From Nitrosomonas sp. (GTDB lineage: Bacteria; Pseudomonadota; Gammaproteobacteria; Burkholderiales; Nitrosomonadaceae): a stretch of 46,510 nucleotides of DNA. The first letter of the stretch is position 1. Each line of letters begins with the position of its first letter. This document shows positions 30,410 through 38,861 of this stretch, piece after piece. A program made the translations under genes and the position numbers. Under the pieces are notes generated by a model. That model was not told the DNA's origin and did no database searches. It saw only the letters and a program-made list of their open reading frames with translations. Where the stretch lies: assembly GCF_022842015.1 (NCBI RefSeq), contig NZ_JALHQJ010000014.1, positions 1 to 46,510 of the forward strand, written 5' to 3'.

Positions 30410-31114
30410 ATGACAGGTAAGCTCTATCTGGTTCCAGCGCCAATCAGCGAAGCCGATATTGCTTGGGTGTTGCCAGCGGCGGTGCAACAATGTGTTGCTG
30501 AAATTTCTCATTTTATCGTTGAGCACCCTAAGACGGCGAGGCAATTTCTGAAACAGTTGCATTGCAAATGCCCTCTGCAGGAATTAAATATGCAGACCCT
30601 GAATGAACATACACGGGCAAAAGATTTGTTGTCTTTGCTGGATCCAATTTTGGCTGGACATGATGTGGGCTTGTTGTCCGAAGCGGGTTGCCCGGCGGTG
30701 GCGGATCCTGGGGCCGGACTCGTCAGGCTGGCACATCAAAAAAATATTCCCGTGGTGCCTTTGGTCGGGCCGTCATCCATATTACTGGCACTGATGGCAT
30801 CAGGCTTAAACGGGCAACAATTTGCCTTTCATGGTTATTTGCCGGTTGAGAACACAGCCAGAGCGAGTAAAATAAGAGAGTTGGAAAAAATATCGATCAA
30901 TCTGAAGCAAACGCAGATTTTCATTGAAACTCCTTATCGTAACCAGAAATTGCTCGAACAACTCATCAAAGTATGCAATGACAGCACCGACTTGTGCATT
31001 GCAACCGATCTGACATTTGACCGTGAGATGATTGCAACCAAATCGATCAAAGAATGGAGACATTCTTTACCCGATATCAATAAAATACCGTCGATTTTTT
31101 TATTGCAGGGATGA
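30410..31114 (+). CDS. Tetrapyrrole-methylase-fold SAM methyltransferase, RsmI-like
   Basis: 234 aa, same fold as RsmI, the 16S rRNA C1402 ribose methyltransferase. Typical features: GKLYLVPAPISE at the start, LLSEAGCPAVADPGAGLVRLAH around 85-105 (SAM-binding), and PLVGPSSILLALMASGLNGQQFAFHGYLP. It is shorter than canonical RsmI (~285 aa) and lacks its C-terminal extension, so it belongs to the paralogous group usually annotated only as SAM-dependent methyltransferase; the substrate is not known. Confidence 0.85.
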   Translation: MTGKLYLVPAPISEADIAWVLPAAVQQCVAEISHFIVEHPKTARQFLKQLHCKCPLQELNMQTLNEHTRAKDLLSLLDPILAGHDVGLLSEAGCPAVADPGAGLVRLAHQKNIPVVPLVGPSSILLALMASGLNGQQFAFHGYLPVENTARASKIRELEKISINLKQTQIFIETPYRNQKLLEQLIKVCNDSTDLCIATDLTFDREMIATKSIKEWRHSLPDINKIPSIFLLQG

Positions 31115-31152
31115 CTGATTTCAGTGTGGGTGTTGCCCGGTAATCTGAGTGA

Positions 31153-31548
31153 TTATTGATCAGGATACTTTTTTTGAATGAATTCTATTTTGTAGCCGTC
31201 GGGATCTTCGATAAATGCAATGACCGTCGTGCCATGTTTCATCGGGCCAGCCTCACGGGTTACTTTGCCCCCCATTTTTTTTGTGTTTTCGCAGGCTTGA
31301 TAAGCATCCTCAACCTCGATGGCAATATGACCAAAACCTTCGCCTAGGTTGTAAGAAGGTGTATCCCAATTGTGCGTCAGTTCCAGTACGGTGCCATTAG
31401 CTTCATCCTGGTAGCCTACAAAAGCGAGGGTGAATTTTCCATCCGGGTAATCTTTGCGGCGGAGTAATTTCATCCCTAAAACTTGCGTATAAAAAGCCAG
31501 TGATTGCTCAAGATTTCCGACCCGTAACATCGTATGTAGGATACGCAT
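31153..31548 (-). CDS. gloA: Lactoylglutathione lyase (glyoxalase I)
   Basis: Detoxifies methylglyoxal as its glutathione hemithioacetal; 131 aa, two VOC repeats. The four metal ligands are visible: His5, Glu in VLELTHN (~56), His in GFGHIAIEV (~74) and Glu in YKIEFIQ (~122), the set of the Ni-dependent E. coli type. Its ATG directly abuts the rubredoxin stop codon, so the two form one transcript. Confidence 0.96.
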   Translation of the reverse strand: MRILHTMLRVGNLEQSLAFYTQVLGMKLLRRKDYPDGKFTLAFVGYQDEANGTVLELTHNWDTPSYNLGEGFGHIAIEVEDAYQACENTKKMGGKVTREAGPMKHGTTVIAFIEDPDGYKIEFIQKKYPDQ

Positions 31549-31737
31549 TTAAATTTTTACCATTTCAAAATCTTCTTTACGTGCACCGCATTCCGGGCAG
31601 GTCCAATTGATTGGCACATCTTCCCAGCGCGTACCCGGTTCAATGCCTTCATCTGGAGAGCCCAAGGCTTCATCATAGATGTAGCCGCAAATTAAACACA
31701 TATAACGATTATATTGACCATTCTCTTCGGTAGGCAT
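31549..31737 (-). CDS. Rubredoxin
   Basis: Small one-iron electron carrier, 62 aa. The two Cys pairs that bind the Fe(SCys)4 centre are MCLICGYIYD and WTCPECGARK; the linker GIEPGTRWEDVPINW is typical. A seven-residue extension (MPTEENG) precedes the domain. Divergent from thiD, the usual arrangement in Betaproteobacteria. Redox partner unknown. Confidence 0.96.
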   Translation of the reverse strand: MPTEENGQYNRYMCLICGYIYDEALGSPDEGIEPGTRWEDVPINWTCPECGARKEDFEMVKI

Positions 31738-31789
31738 GATAGATAGCAGTGTCCTTTTAGGTTAAAATGATATTTTACGGTATTAATGC

Positions 31790-32653
31790 ATGTTACAGCC
31801 ACCCCCAATCGTACTTTCTTTTGCAGCCAATGACCCTAGTGGCGGAGCAGGTCTGCAGGCGGATATGTTGACTATTGCCAGTTTGGGTTGTCATCCATTG
31901 TCCGTCATGACGGCTATAACTATCCAGGATACAGCAGGCGTAGATGAAGTAATGCCGCTGGATTCCGAATGGGTTGTAGACCAAGCGCGAGCCGTGTTGG
32001 AAGACATGCCGGTTCACGCGTTTAAGATCGGTTTGCTGGGCAGCGTTGAAATTATTGCTGCTATTGCGGAGGTCATTTCTGATTATCCCCATATCCCTTT
32101 AGTGATGGATCCCATATTGACTTCTGGACGCGGGGATGAACTCGCTAACGAAGAAATGATTGATGCGATGCGTGATTTATTGCTGCCGCAGGTTACGATA
32201 TTAACGCCCAATAGTTTGGAAGCAAGACATCTAGCGCAGCAGGATAGTGACGGTAATGAAGGCAGATTGGATTTGAATGTTTGTGCGCATCGATTGTTGG
32301 ATATGGGATGTGGGTATGTATTGATAACCGGCACGCACGAGAATACAACGAAAGTGACGAATACCTTGTTTGACGTTGATGGTATTGTGCGATCAGATCA
32401 GTGGGATCGGCTCGAACATACTTATCATGGTTCGGGTTGTACGCTGGCATCGGCGATCGCCGCATCGTTAGCCAATGGATTATCCATTAGTGAAAGTGTC
32501 ATAGAAGCGCAGGATTACACCTGGCACGCACTGCAAGCCGGGTTCCGTCCCGGTATGGGGCAATATATTCCCAACCGGCTTTTCTGGGTTAAAGATATTG
32601 CAGGTAGTGAAGACGAAATTGTCGGTACGGTCGTTGAAAAGCCAGAGGATTAG
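31790..32653 (+). CDS. thiD: Hydroxymethylpyrimidine / phosphomethylpyrimidine kinase
   Basis: Makes HMP-pyrophosphate for thiamine; 287 aa, ribokinase-like fold. Signature NDPSGGAGLQADMLTI near residues 14-29, DPILTSGRG, LTPNSLEA and the anion-hole/catalytic GSGCTLASAIAA with the C of the family. A C-terminal ~20-residue extension overlaps the start of thiE. Pathway partner of thiE immediately downstream. Confidence 0.95.
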   Translation: MLQPPPIVLSFAANDPSGGAGLQADMLTIASLGCHPLSVMTAITIQDTAGVDEVMPLDSEWVVDQARAVLEDMPVHAFKIGLLGSVEIIAAIAEVISDYPHIPLVMDPILTSGRGDELANEEMIDAMRDLLLPQVTILTPNSLEARHLAQQDSDGNEGRLDLNVCAHRLLDMGCGYVLITGTHENTTKVTNTLFDVDGIVRSDQWDRLEHTYHGSGCTLASAIAASLANGLSISESVIEAQDYTWHALQAGFRPGMGQYIPNRLFWVKDIAGSEDEIVGTVVEKPED

Positions 32654-33266
32654 AGGGTTGTATGCGATAACTCCGGATTCTGAGGATACCAATGATCTGT
32701 TGAGTAAGACGCAACAAGCTCTGGTGGGCGGGGCGCGGTGTATTCAATATCGCAATAAATCAGCAAATAACGTTTTACGTAAGCAGCAAGCCAGATTATT
32801 GCTGCAGTTGTGCAGCGAGTATGAAATTCCTCTAATTATCAACGATCATATTGATCTTGCAATCGAGATTGATGCTGACGGGGTGCATGTGGGGCGGGAC
32901 GATACATCAGTATATGATGCGAAAAAGCTGTTGAAGCAAGGAAAAATTGTTGGAGCATCATGTTATAACAATCTGAATCTGGCACTTGAGGCAGAAAAAC
33001 AAGGCGCTGATTATGTCGCTTTTGGCGCTCTTTTTCCTTCAGTGACCAAGCCGGATGCGACACCGGTTTCGATGAGTCTGATCAATCAAGCAAGGCAAAC
33101 GATAACAACGTCAATGGTCGGAATTGGCGGCATCCAGCTGACCAATGCTGCAATGGTGATTGATAGCGGTTGTGATGTCATTGCCGTTTGCAGCGATTTG
33201 TATCAGGCTAAAAATATTAAGCTTAGAGCAGCGCAATATACGCAATTATTTGCACAAAATCTGTAA
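32634..33266 (+). CDS. thiE: Thiamine-phosphate synthase
   Basis: Couples HMP-PP and thiazole phosphate to thiamine phosphate; TIM barrel. Motifs: GLYAITPD, CIQYRNKS, NDHIDLAIEIDADGVHVGRDD, FGALFPSVTKPDATPVS and GIGGIQLTNA. The start is uncertain because no ATG is in frame near the conserved beginning: TTG at 32634 gives 210 aa, GTG at 32607 is the main alternative. Either lies inside thiD, so translation is coupled. Confidence 0.93.
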   Translation: MKSQRIRGLYAITPDSEDTNDLLSKTQQALVGGARCIQYRNKSANNVLRKQQARLLLQLCSEYEIPLIINDHIDLAIEIDADGVHVGRDDTSVYDAKKLLKQGKIVGASCYNNLNLALEAEKQGADYVAFGALFPSVTKPDATPVSMSLINQARQTITTSMVGIGGIQLTNAAMVIDSGCDVIAVCSDLYQAKNIKLRAAQYTQLFAQNL

Positions 33267-33315
33267 TACATTTTAATCCGGGTTATCTTTATCAATTCTT
33301 TCTATGAGTAACTAA

Positions 33316-34596
33316 ATGACTTCACGTAATCATCAATTATTTGAACAATCTCAGCAATATATTCCCGGTGGCGTTAATTCTCCGGTTCGTGCGTTTAAAT
33401 CGGTGGGTGGTGAACCGGTTTTTTTTCAACGTGGCGAAGGTGCCTATTTCTGGGATGCGGACGGTAAATCGTACATTGATTATGTCGGCTCATGGGGGCC
33501 TTTGATTTTGGGTCATGCGCATCCGGAAGTCGTTAAGACGGTTCAGACTGCGGCCAAGAATGGCTTAACTTTTGGCGCGCCTACTGAAGCGGAGCTGGAA
33601 ATCGCACAGTTGATTTGTCAATTGGTTCCATCCATTGAGCAGGTGCGATTAGTGAGCTCCGGCACCGAAGCAGGCATGAGCGTCATTCGCCTGGCGCGGG
33701 GATTTACTGGTAGAAGTAAAATCATTAAATTTGAAGGTTGCTACCATGGTCACGATGATTCCTTGTTAGTTAAGGCGGGATCGGGTGCGCTCACCTTCGG
33801 TAATCCTAGTTCTGCCGGGGTCCCGGCGGAAACAGCCGGTCATACGATCGTTCTGGACTACAACGACATAGTAGGCATTGAAGCCGCGTTCAACCAATGG
33901 GGCAAAGAAATTGCTGCGGTGATTGTCGAACCGGTTGCCGGCAATATGAATCTGATAGCTCCACAAGCTGATTTTCTGACCAAGCTTCGGGCATTGTGTA
34001 CGCAAAACGGCAGTGTATTAATATTTGATGAAGTGATGACGGGGTTTCGTGTCGGGCTAGGGTGCGCGCAAGGGTTGTACCAGATCAAACCTGATCTGAC
34101 TGCATTGGGCAAAGTCATCGGTGGGGGCATGCCAATGGCGGCATTTGGCGGACGTCGCGATATCATGCAGTGCTTGGCGCCACTGGGTCCGGTTTATCAG
34201 GCAGGCACGCTGTCCGGTAATCCGGTAGCCGTTGCTGCGGGGTTGGCTACGTTAAAATTGATTCAAGCCCCCGGTTTTTACGATCGATTGTCGAACAGAA
34301 CGCAGCAATTAGTCGATGGCATTGCTACTAAAGCTAAAAGTCATGGGGTTGATTTTTGTGCGCAATCCATTGGTGGTATGTTTGGATTGTATTTTAATAA
34401 AAATATACCCGGCAGCTTTGCCGAGGTGATGCAATGCGATAAATCAGCTTTTAACCGATTCTTTCATGCCATGCTTGAGGAGGGTATTTATTTTGCCCCG
34501 TCGGCATTTGAAGCAGGTTTTGTGTCGTCAGCACATGGAGACGATGAATTGGATAAAACATTATTTGCAGCAGAGAAAATATTTAAGGATTGGTAA
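33316..34596 (+). CDS. hemL: Glutamate-1-semialdehyde 2,1-aminomutase
   Basis: PLP enzyme making 5-aminolevulinate in the C5 route to heme; 426 aa. The N-terminus has [21 protein letters not shown], the PLP lysine lies in [17 protein letters not shown] (~265), and [16 protein letters not shown] and CYHGHDD are present; typical HemL length. Follows thiE by 49 bases. Gives the heme needed by the oxidase and cytochromes. Confidence 0.97.
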   Translation: MTSRNHQLFEQSQQYIPGGVNSPVRAFKSVGGEPVFFQRGEGAYFWDADGKSYIDYVGSWGPLILGHAHPEVVKTVQTAAKNGLTFGAPTEAELEIAQLICQLVPSIEQVRLVSSGTEAGMSVIRLARGFTGRSKIIKFEGCYHGHDDSLLVKAGSGALTFGNPSSAGVPAETAGHTIVLDYNDIVGIEAAFNQWGKEIAAVIVEPVAGNMNLIAPQADFLTKLRALCTQNGSVLIFDEVMTGFRVGLGCAQGLYQIKPDLTALGKVIGGGMPMAAFGGRRDIMQCLAPLGPVYQAGTLSGNPVAVAAGLATLKLIQAPGFYDRLSNRTQQLVDGIATKAKSHGVDFCAQSIGGMFGLYFNKNIPGSFAEVMQCDKSAFNRFFHAMLEEGIYFAPSAFEAGFVSSAHGDDELDKTLFAAEKIFKDW

Positions 34597-34655
34597 TGAG
34601 TAATTTTTGCCGCTTGCGGTGGGTGCTTTATCGATTTGTGTAAAGTGAAAGTTAA

Positions 34656-34679
34656 AAAAGGTGGCGAATGCCACCTTTT
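34656..34679. terminator. Bidirectional terminator between hemL and the cytochrome gene
   Basis: AAAAGGTGGC and GCCACCTTTT pair with loop GAAT. On the minus strand the stem is followed by six T, on the plus strand by four, so it can serve both convergent genes but best the minus-strand cytochrome gene. Confidence 0.85.
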
Positions 34680-34702
34680 AATGGATACTCTCGTTAATTA
34701 AA

Positions 34703-35380
34703 TTAACGAATCGTAGAGATATAAGCTGATACAGCTCGTTTCTCGTTTGCACTCATGCGGCTGACTACTTGTAACATGACTTCATTGTCATTGGTGCGCT
34801 CACCTTTGTTAAACATATCCAGTTGTGTCAGTGTGTATTCGGCGTGTTGTCCTGCTAGTGCAGGATAATGAGGCGGAATTCCGGAACCATTGGGACCATG
34901 ACAGCTAGCGCAGGCTGGGATGCCATTCTCAATGTTTCCACCGAGATAAATGATCTTGCCTGCTTCAAGCAATCTTTCACTGGCTGTTATTTGGCTTGGA
35001 ATGGTTTTTTGTTTGGCATAATATGTGCCAAGCTTTTCCATGTCTTCCTGTGACAGCGCTGTTACCATGGCGGACATAACAGGGCTATTGCGTTTGGGTG
35101 GTTCATCGCCGATTGCTTTAAAATCCATCAGCTGCTTGGTGATATACTCGGCATGCTGACCGGCCAGGATAGGATTCATCGGAATAACGCTGTTACCATC
35201 TGCATTGTGGCAACCAGCGCATACACCCGCTGCAATTTCTTCAATTGTGGCAGGAGCGGCCGGAGCATCAGCAGGAGTAACTGGAGCATCAGCCGGAGCA
35301 GCATCTTCTGTGGTTTCAGCCGAAATTGGCAAAACCATAGCAAATGCTGCAAGCATTATCATCATTTTAATCATTTTCAT
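34703..35380 (-). CDS. Diheme cytochrome c, c4 type
   Basis: Periplasmic electron carrier, 225 aa from the ATG at 35380 (MKMIKMMIML signal peptide, cleavage likely after SAE). Two heme-binding sites, CAGCH and CASCH, each followed by a His/Met domain (SPVMSAM and EVMLQVVSRM supply axial methionines). Between the signal and first domain is an Ala/Pro-rich linker of PADAP repeats. The two halves are homologous, as in cytochrome c4, which feeds terminal oxidases; here aa3 oxidase is a plausible acceptor. Confidence 0.92.
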   Translation of the reverse strand: MKMIKMMIMLAAFAMVLPISAETTEDAAPADAPVTPADAPAAPATIEEIAAGVCAGCHNADGNSVIPMNPILAGQHAEYITKQLMDFKAIGDEPPKRNSPVMSAMVTALSQEDMEKLGTYYAKQKTIPSQITASERLLEAGKIIYLGGNIENGIPACASCHGPNGSGIPPHYPALAGQHAEYTLTQLDMFNKGERTNDNEVMLQVVSRMSANEKRAVSAYISTIR

Positions 35381-35524
35381 ATTTCTTATTCCGTTTTTTA
35401 AAAGGTCTTTCAAAAATTGCTAGGCTAGACATGTTAGAAAAATAACAGTGCATTTTAACAAGGCATAACCACGTTAACAACAAAATTAAGCTGATCTTTG
35501 TTAATTATAATATTTTATTTTTCA

Positions 35525-36118
35525 ATGAAAATAATCTTTATTATTTTACTGTTAGTGAATATAGCCTACGTGATAGGCAGTCAGCTCTTTTCTAAAGAGC
35601 AAAATCGAATTATACCGACCCAAGTGAATCCTGAAAAAATAGTATTAGTTTCAGCACATGAAAATTGCTTGATCTGGGATCATTTTTATGAAGAGCAAAT
35701 ACAATATGCTCAGACAGTTTTATCGGAATTATTCCCTGAGTTACTTTACAGCCTGGAGGAGTCGGGTAATACCACTATGTTTTGGCTATATATTCCACCA
35801 TTCCCGAATAAAGAAGATGCCAATCGCGAAATTAACAAATTAAGAAATCTTGGTATTGTTAGTTTTCGTGTCAAAGATGAAACGCAATGGAAGAATGCAA
35901 TTTCTTTGGGTATGTTTTATGATCAGAAAGATGCGTTGAAACAGTTAAGAGAGGCCGAGAAAAAAGGTATTGCCAATGCTAAGATAGAAGATCGTAGTGT
36001 TTTGCTAAGGAAAATAATCATTCATAATCCGACGCAAACGATCAAGGAGCAGATGCAAAAATTAGTGGAGCAATTTGATGATACGCAATTGGTTCAAGGC
36101 AAGTGTGAGCGCTTATAA
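35525..36118 (+). CDS. SPOR-like membrane-anchored protein
   Basis: 197 aa from the ATG at 35525. One N-terminal membrane helix (about 3-20), then a periplasmic region. The stretch FWLYIPPFPNKEDANREINKLRNLGI...ISLGMFYDQKDALKQLREAEKKG has the alternating aromatic-strand/helix pattern of a SPOR peptidoglycan-binding domain (residues ~85-155). A Lys/Gln-rich tail follows. Relatives of this type occur near coaX/birA in Betaproteobacteria; here it is alone. Binding to denuded glycan is inferred. Confidence 0.7.
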   Translation: MKIIFIILLLVNIAYVIGSQLFSKEQNRIIPTQVNPEKIVLVSAHENCLIWDHFYEEQIQYAQTVLSELFPELLYSLEESGNTTMFWLYIPPFPNKEDANREINKLRNLGIVSFRVKDETQWKNAISLGMFYDQKDALKQLREAEKKGIANAKIEDRSVLLRKIIIHNPTQTIKEQMQKLVEQFDDTQLVQGKCERL

Positions 36119-36180
36119 TATACCCAGCAGGAATTAATGATATTTCTAATTTTATCACTCAATAATCAAATCAACTAATA

Positions 36181-36987
36181 ATGACGGTACTGATTAAAAC
36201 ACCGCAAGAAATAGAAAAAATGCGCATTGCAGGACGGCTGGCAGCGGAAGTGCTTGACTACATCACACCTCATGTCGTGGCAGGCGTCGCGACTGAGGAG
36301 CTGGATTCGCTGTGCCATCATTACATGGTAGATGTGCAAAAGACAATCCCTGCGCCTTTGAATTACGCGCCTGCAGGGCATACGCCTTATCCCAAATCGA
36401 TTTGTACCTCGGTGAATAATCAGATTTGCCACGGTGTTCCTGGGCAGAAGAAGTTAAAAAACGGGGATATTGTTAATATTGATATTACCGTGATTTATGA
36501 GGGATATCATGGGGACACCAGCCGGATGTTTTACGTTGGGGAGCCTTCTATCCAAGCGAAGCGTTTATGTGAGGTTACCCTTGAAGCGATGTGGCGAGGC
36601 ATCGATGAAATAAAACCGGGCAAGCATCTGGGCGATATTGGGCACGCCATTCAGAAACTGGCGGAAGGTGTGGGATATAGCGTGGTCAGAGAATTTTGCG
36701 GGCATGGAATTGGCGCCAATTTTCATGAAAACCCCCAGGTGCTTCATTATGGCCGGCCCGGAACCGGAATGGAATTGAAGCCTGGCATGATCTTTACGGT
36801 AGAACCGATGATTAATGCAGGTAAAGCGGCCATTCGCCATCTGCCGGATGGTTGGACTGTTACCACCAAAGATGGCAGCTTGTCAGCACAATGGGAACAT
36901 ACCATTTTGGTTACCGCAGAGGGTTATGACGTTCTAACCGTATCAGCAGGCGCTCCGGATAAACCCACTTATCGTTTTTCTAACTAG
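36181..36987 (+). CDS. map: Methionine aminopeptidase type I
   Basis: Removes the initiator methionine from nascent proteins; 268 aa. All five metal ligands are recognisable: Asp in NIDITV, Asp in HGDTSRMF, His in FCGHGIGANFHENP, Glu in FTVEPM and Glu in QWEHTILVT. Short type I form with no N-terminal extension. It lies upstream of rph-rdgB; the promoter was not identified. Confidence 0.97.
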   Translation: MTVLIKTPQEIEKMRIAGRLAAEVLDYITPHVVAGVATEELDSLCHHYMVDVQKTIPAPLNYAPAGHTPYPKSICTSVNNQICHGVPGQKKLKNGDIVNIDITVIYEGYHGDTSRMFYVGEPSIQAKRLCEVTLEAMWRGIDEIKPGKHLGDIGHAIQKLAEGVGYSVVREFCGHGIGANFHENPQVLHYGRPGTGMELKPGMIFTVEPMINAGKAAIRHLPDGWTVTTKDGSLSAQWEHTILVTAEGYDVLTVSAGAPDKPTYRFSN

Positions 36988-37014
36988 ATTCTCATTCGGG
37001 ATAAAATTCCAGCC

Positions 37015-37737
37015 ATGATACGAAGTCATCAACGCACATCGGCACAAATCCGTCCGGTCAGAATAATTCGCCATTACACCAAGCACGCCGATGGTTCGGT
37101 ATTGATCGAGTGCGGCGACACCAAAGTGATCTGCACCGCTAGCATCAGCGAACAAGTTCCTCCTTTTCTCAAAGGCCGGGCGCAAGGCTGGCTGACTGCC
37201 GAATACGGCATGTTGCCCGGTTCAACGAATACCCGGATGCAGCGTGAAGCGGCAAAAGGCAAGCAATCGGGGCGCACCATGGAAATTCAGCGCCTGATTG
37301 GACGTTCTTTGCGAGCCGTGGTGGATTTAAAGCAATTGGGAGAGCGCACCATTCAAATTGATTGTGACGTGATCCAGGCCGATGGCGGCACGCGCACGGC
37401 CAGTATCACCGGGGCGTTTGTAGCGTTGTCCGACGCCGTGGAAAAATTAATTTATCAGCAACTCATTGAAACCTCGCCGATCACGGATCATGTCGCGGCG
37501 ATTTCGGCTGGCATTCATCAGGGCGTGCCAATGCTGGATCTGGATTATGCCGAAGATTCCTCGTGTGATACGGATATGAATGTGGTGATGACCGGAAATC
37601 TGGGTATCGTCGAAGTGCAGGGCACTGCGGAAGGAAACGCTTTTAGCCGCAATGAACTGGATACGATGCTGGATATGGCGCAACAGGGTATCCAGGAACT
37701 GATTGCACTGCAGAAAAAAGTTTTGATGGCGAAATAA
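37015..37737 (+). CDS. rph: Ribonuclease PH
   Basis: Phosphorolytic 3'-5' exoribonuclease trimming tRNA precursors; 240 aa. Motifs: [57 protein letters not shown], and [19 protein letters not shown]. Complete, unlike the frameshifted rph of some laboratory E. coli. Nine bases precede rdgB. Confidence 0.97.
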   Translation: MIRSHQRTSAQIRPVRIIRHYTKHADGSVLIECGDTKVICTASISEQVPPFLKGRAQGWLTAEYGMLPGSTNTRMQREAAKGKQSGRTMEIQRLIGRSLRAVVDLKQLGERTIQIDCDVIQADGGTRTASITGAFVALSDAVEKLIYQQLIETSPITDHVAAISAGIHQGVPMLDLDYAEDSSCDTDMNVVMTGNLGIVEVQGTAEGNAFSRNELDTMLDMAQQGIQELIALQKKVLMAK

Positions 37738-37746
37738 TCAGCAATT

Positions 37747-38349
37747 ATGAATATATTGAATCAGCTGGTGATCGCGAGCAACAATCAGGGCAAGTTGCGC
37801 GAAATTAGCGCATTACTTGAACCGCTGGCCATTGCAGTGGTGCCACAATCTGATTTTGATACGGGTGAAGTGGATGAGCCTTACGGCACGTTTGTTGAAA
37901 ACGCATTGGTCAAAGCGCGTCATGCCAGCCGCTACTCCGGGTTGCCAGCGCTGGCAGATGACTCGGGGATTTGTGTCAGTGCGTTAAATCATGCGCCCGG
38001 TGTTTCTTCGGCGCGCTACGCCGGGGAGCCGAAATCGGATGAACGCAACAACCGGAAATTGGTTAAAGCGCTGAAAAATCACTCTGATCGGCGTGCTTAT
38101 TATTATTGCGTGATCGTTCTGCTACGCCACGCCGATGATCCACAGCCGATCATCGTCGACGGATCGTGGCACGGTGAAATTATTGATCAATCAAAGGGCG
38201 AGCACGGGTTCGGTTATGACCCGTATTTTTTTGTGCCGGAATTCGATAAAACTGCTGCTGAATTAACCGCGGAACAAAAAAACAGCATCAGCCATCGCGG
38301 CCAGGCGCTGGCAAAACTGGTTGCCATTTTACGCGCCGGAAAATTTTGA
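37747..38349 (+). CDS. rdgB: XTP/dITP diphosphohydrolase (RdgB/HAM1)
   Basis: Cleanses the nucleotide pool of dITP, dXTP and ITP; 200 aa. Motifs: VIASNNQGKLREI, the ADDSGICV segment, GVSSARYAGE, GFGYDPYFFVPE and the C-terminal SHRGQALAKL. Partner rph is upstream, as often in Betaproteobacteria. Directly downstream lies the Rhs remnant on the other strand. Confidence 0.97.
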   Translation: MNILNQLVIASNNQGKLREISALLEPLAIAVVPQSDFDTGEVDEPYGTFVENALVKARHASRYSGLPALADDSGICVSALNHAPGVSSARYAGEPKSDERNNRKLVKALKNHSDRRAYYYCVIVLLRHADDPQPIIVDGSWHGEIIDQSKGEHGFGYDPYFFVPEFDKTAAELTAEQKNSISHRGQALAKLVAILRAGKF

Positions 38350-38361
38350 ATAACTATCATC

Positions 38362-38552
38362 CTACAAAATTTCCTCGATCCCGCAGAGTGATTTTTTGCA
38401 AAAACAAAAAAATCTCAGTTCTGGACCTGACCCTATTTTTGTAAACGGATTCTGCAGTTCATACCCATAAGTATTGAATCCCCCGGCGAGCCCGATCGGG
38501 TCACTGGACAGATATCTGCCGGTTTCAGGCTCATAATACCGGAAGTAATTGT
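38362..38552 (-). pseudogene. Displaced Rhs core fragment
   Basis: Reading the minus strand gives [20 protein letters not shown] followed by [16 protein letters not shown], the invariant end of an Rhs core, without the conserved DPxG pre-toxin motif. It then runs about 28 codons through unrelated sequence to a TAG (38362-38364). The 110-base core copy is clearly homologous to the intact copy at 39411-39530. It lacks a start and a toxin domain, so it is a relic left by recombination at the locus. Confidence 0.85.
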
Positions 38553-38565
38553 TTTCTTATAATAA

Positions 38566-38853
38566 CTATTCAGGGTAAAACTTGATTTTCTGCTGCTTTA
38601 CCCATTCTACAAATTGTTCATGATTTAACCAGCCAGAATTCTGACTTTCAATGTCAGGAGATTCATCAACCCAATCTAATTTTTCTTGCACACCTCCAAA
38701 AAACTCAGACTCTGTATCAGATAACAAATCGTCAGGTACTTCTTCCAAATAGAAATCGTAATAGTTACTTCGGAACTCATCTATCTTCCACATACCTGAT
38801 AAAAGATTATCTATCATGGTCAGCATCTGCTTTATATAGTCAGCCGTAGTCAT
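38566..38853 (-). CDS. Candidate immunity protein of the Rhs toxin
   Basis: 95 aa, strongly acidic, no signal or membrane helix. Located eight bases after the Rhs gene, the normal place for a cognate immunity gene. The sequence (a helical N-terminus, IDEFRSNYYDFYLEEVPDDLLSDTES, then EKLDWVDESPDIESQ...GWLNHEQFVEWV) resembles the helical colicin-D-type self-protection immunity family. Family assignment is by eye and not certain. It would bind and block the adjacent toxin domain in the cytoplasm. Confidence 0.7.
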   Translation of the reverse strand: MTTADYIKQMLTMIDNLLSGMWKIDEFRSNYYDFYLEEVPDDLLSDTESEFFGGVQEKLDWVDESPDIESQNSGWLNHEQFVEWVKQQKIKFYPE

Positions 38854-38861
38854 AGCATTCC

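Noticed and set aside
38390-38445. Possible transposon end next to the Rhs relic (sequence around GGACCTGACCCTATTTTT)
   Set aside because: It resembles boundary sequences of repeat-associated transposases, but no transposase, repeat pair or target duplication is visible in the window.
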